Part shown: positions 62,716 through 64,000 of the stretch, piece by piece
How the letters are laid out: every line of letters starts with the position of its first letter
Numbering within the stretch: position 1 is the first letter of the stretch
DNA from: Trema orientale
Taxonomy: Eukaryota > Streptophyta > Magnoliopsida > Rosales > Cannabaceae
Length of the DNA stretch: 64,000 bases
NCBI GenBank assembly: GCA_002914845.1
Contig: JXTC01000197.1
Location: 72,356-136,355, forward strand
Direction: 5' to 3'
Notes under the pieces: model-generated
Database searches by the model: none
Seen by the model: only the letters and a program-made list of their open reading frames with translations
What the model was told of the DNA's origin: nothing
Position numbers and translations under genes: made by a program

Positions 62716-64000
62716 CCTTTAAACCTCAAAACCATAATGTCCACTATAAAAAGGAAGGAGGATAGCAAATATTTTGTGATAATACTCCACACTAGAAAGT
62801 CTTAATGAAAATTTACTCCGTGTCAAAAAATGGTAGAATCTATTTTTCAGTGTACAGGATAGGTTGAATGAATTCATCCAAAATTCTTATGAAAGCCAAT
62901 TAGTAAACTCTGTAAATATCTTGTTTGACAGAATGGCAATTCTAGAATCCAAATACTAATAAGTAGTTCATATTTGATTTGATAATTACAGTATCGAAAT
63001 TGCTAAAAAATATATATATATATATATGTATGTATAGCTTGAAAGTTGAGGCTTTATGTAGCTATATTCAAACAGTATTGGAACAAAGCTGTTTTAACTT
63101 CATAGATTTAACCAGCTGCACTCATGAAACTCATGAAGACATATATTAGGTGCAAGCCAATTCATCTCTAGTATCTATCCGCCTCATCCTGAAAGTACAC
63201 AGGAGGAAAACACGGGATGACTCTTCAAATATGGGCCAGAATATATTTCTACAAAAGCAGGGAATTTAAGTTATATTTAACCTAACTATGTTCAAAAAAG
63301 AGATGCAAGAACCATTCTTCTCCTAGTTAATAAACATTTCAAAGTAGGAAGAGCAGAAAAAGGCAACCGATACGCGGCTTTTCTGTCGGTGCTTACAGAA
63401 AAGGAAAGAATATGATTTTGCAGATGAGATAAACATGGGTATTTGTTGGCCCTTCTTTCTTGTATTATCATTTTGTAGGACTTGCTCTCATCTGTATCAT
63501 GTCTACTTTTCCCTCAAAATTTGAATTTTACATTTACAGTTTAAAGTTCATATGCAATTGATATGAACGGCTGGTACGCATGGATAGGTGCATTCTTTTT
63601 TCCATCTAGTCTAAAAGTTGAAAAGGGAAAATAAAACTGTAATCAAGCAATCCATTACAATCAGTCTATTTTAGCACCAAAAAAATCAGCTGCCTTACAT
63701 TCGTACTGAGAATTCAGGAGAGTGGTCTAGTTGAGAATGAAACTCATAACTCAATACAAGAGGAAATCGAAAGATAGATTTCATGATTACCATAAGAGAA
63801 GACATGTAATATGCATGTATATATATATATATAACAATATATGTACATGGAAGATAGTATAGATATTTTTGTACACACAAACAAGAAATAAAAACACATC
63901 AACCAATTTACAGATGATACAAGAGTATTACAAGCAGTCTAATTGCTTGTTGAAAGGATAGAAGACTCATGTACCTTCTACACCATAGAAGTAAGTTAAT
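62716..64000. other. Right-hand edge, no gene resolved
   Basis: AT-rich with (TA)n tracts (63010, 63822). The short minus-strand frame 63695-63880 has no recognisable domain. If 61780-62715 is a real gene, its promoter or upstream exons should lie here or beyond the window. Confidence 0.35.

Overview
The window is nuclear DNA from a flowering plant, almost certainly a eudicot. It is AT-rich, has spliced genes with plant-type introns, carries plant LTR retrotransposons and MITEs, and holds a TIR-NBS-LRR-type resistance gene remnant, a class absent from grasses. No bacterial-style operons, CRISPR arrays or rRNA/tRNA genes were seen. One ambiguous base (N) lies at 35397.

Layout. 1-587 is the tail of an LTR that starts outside the window. 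1239-7222 is a decayed chromodomain-type Ty3/gypsy retrotransposon, interrupted in its polymerase region by a 1.1 kb PIF/Harbinger-like element (4003-5123). 10843-13088 is a solo gypsy LTR with a perfect 5-bp target duplication. 14322-14492 is a short Mutator-like MITE with a 9-bp target duplication. 18672-18960 holds a MIR156/157 microRNA gene with a TATA box. 21397-30027 is a nested cluster: a solo gypsy LTR (minus strand, TSD TAAAG) split by a non-coding LTR element (22549-27103) and a Copia-type solo LTR (27145-29035). 30-34 kb is intergenic, with three tandem duplications and another Mutator-like MITE.

Genes lie mainly in the right half. A DUF599 membrane protein gene is on the minus strand (36740-40116) with a second possible first exon at 41298-41525. 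A single-exon Hikeshi/OPI10-like gene is on the plus strand (46813-47394); its last codons and 3' flank are tandemly duplicated. A 12-exon nuclear poly(A) polymerase gene is on the minus strand (49299-55294, 765 codons by my count), with all exon phases resolved. Beyond it lie a frameshifted TNL resistance gene fragment (58305-59522), a degraded partial duplicate of the poly(A) polymerase gene (59806-61215), and a possible unidentified gene (61780-62715).

The genes are independent housekeeping or regulatory loci and do not form a pathway. miR156/157 controls SPL transcription factors, Hikeshi imports HSP70 into the nucleus on heat stress, and the poly(A) polymerase polyadenylates pre-mRNA. 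I found no convincing exotic new system. The strongest leads are the DUF599 alternative first exons, the poly(A) polymerase duplicate beside an NLR fragment, the nested LTR stack, and an AT-rich dispersed repeat family around 43, 57 and 60 kb.
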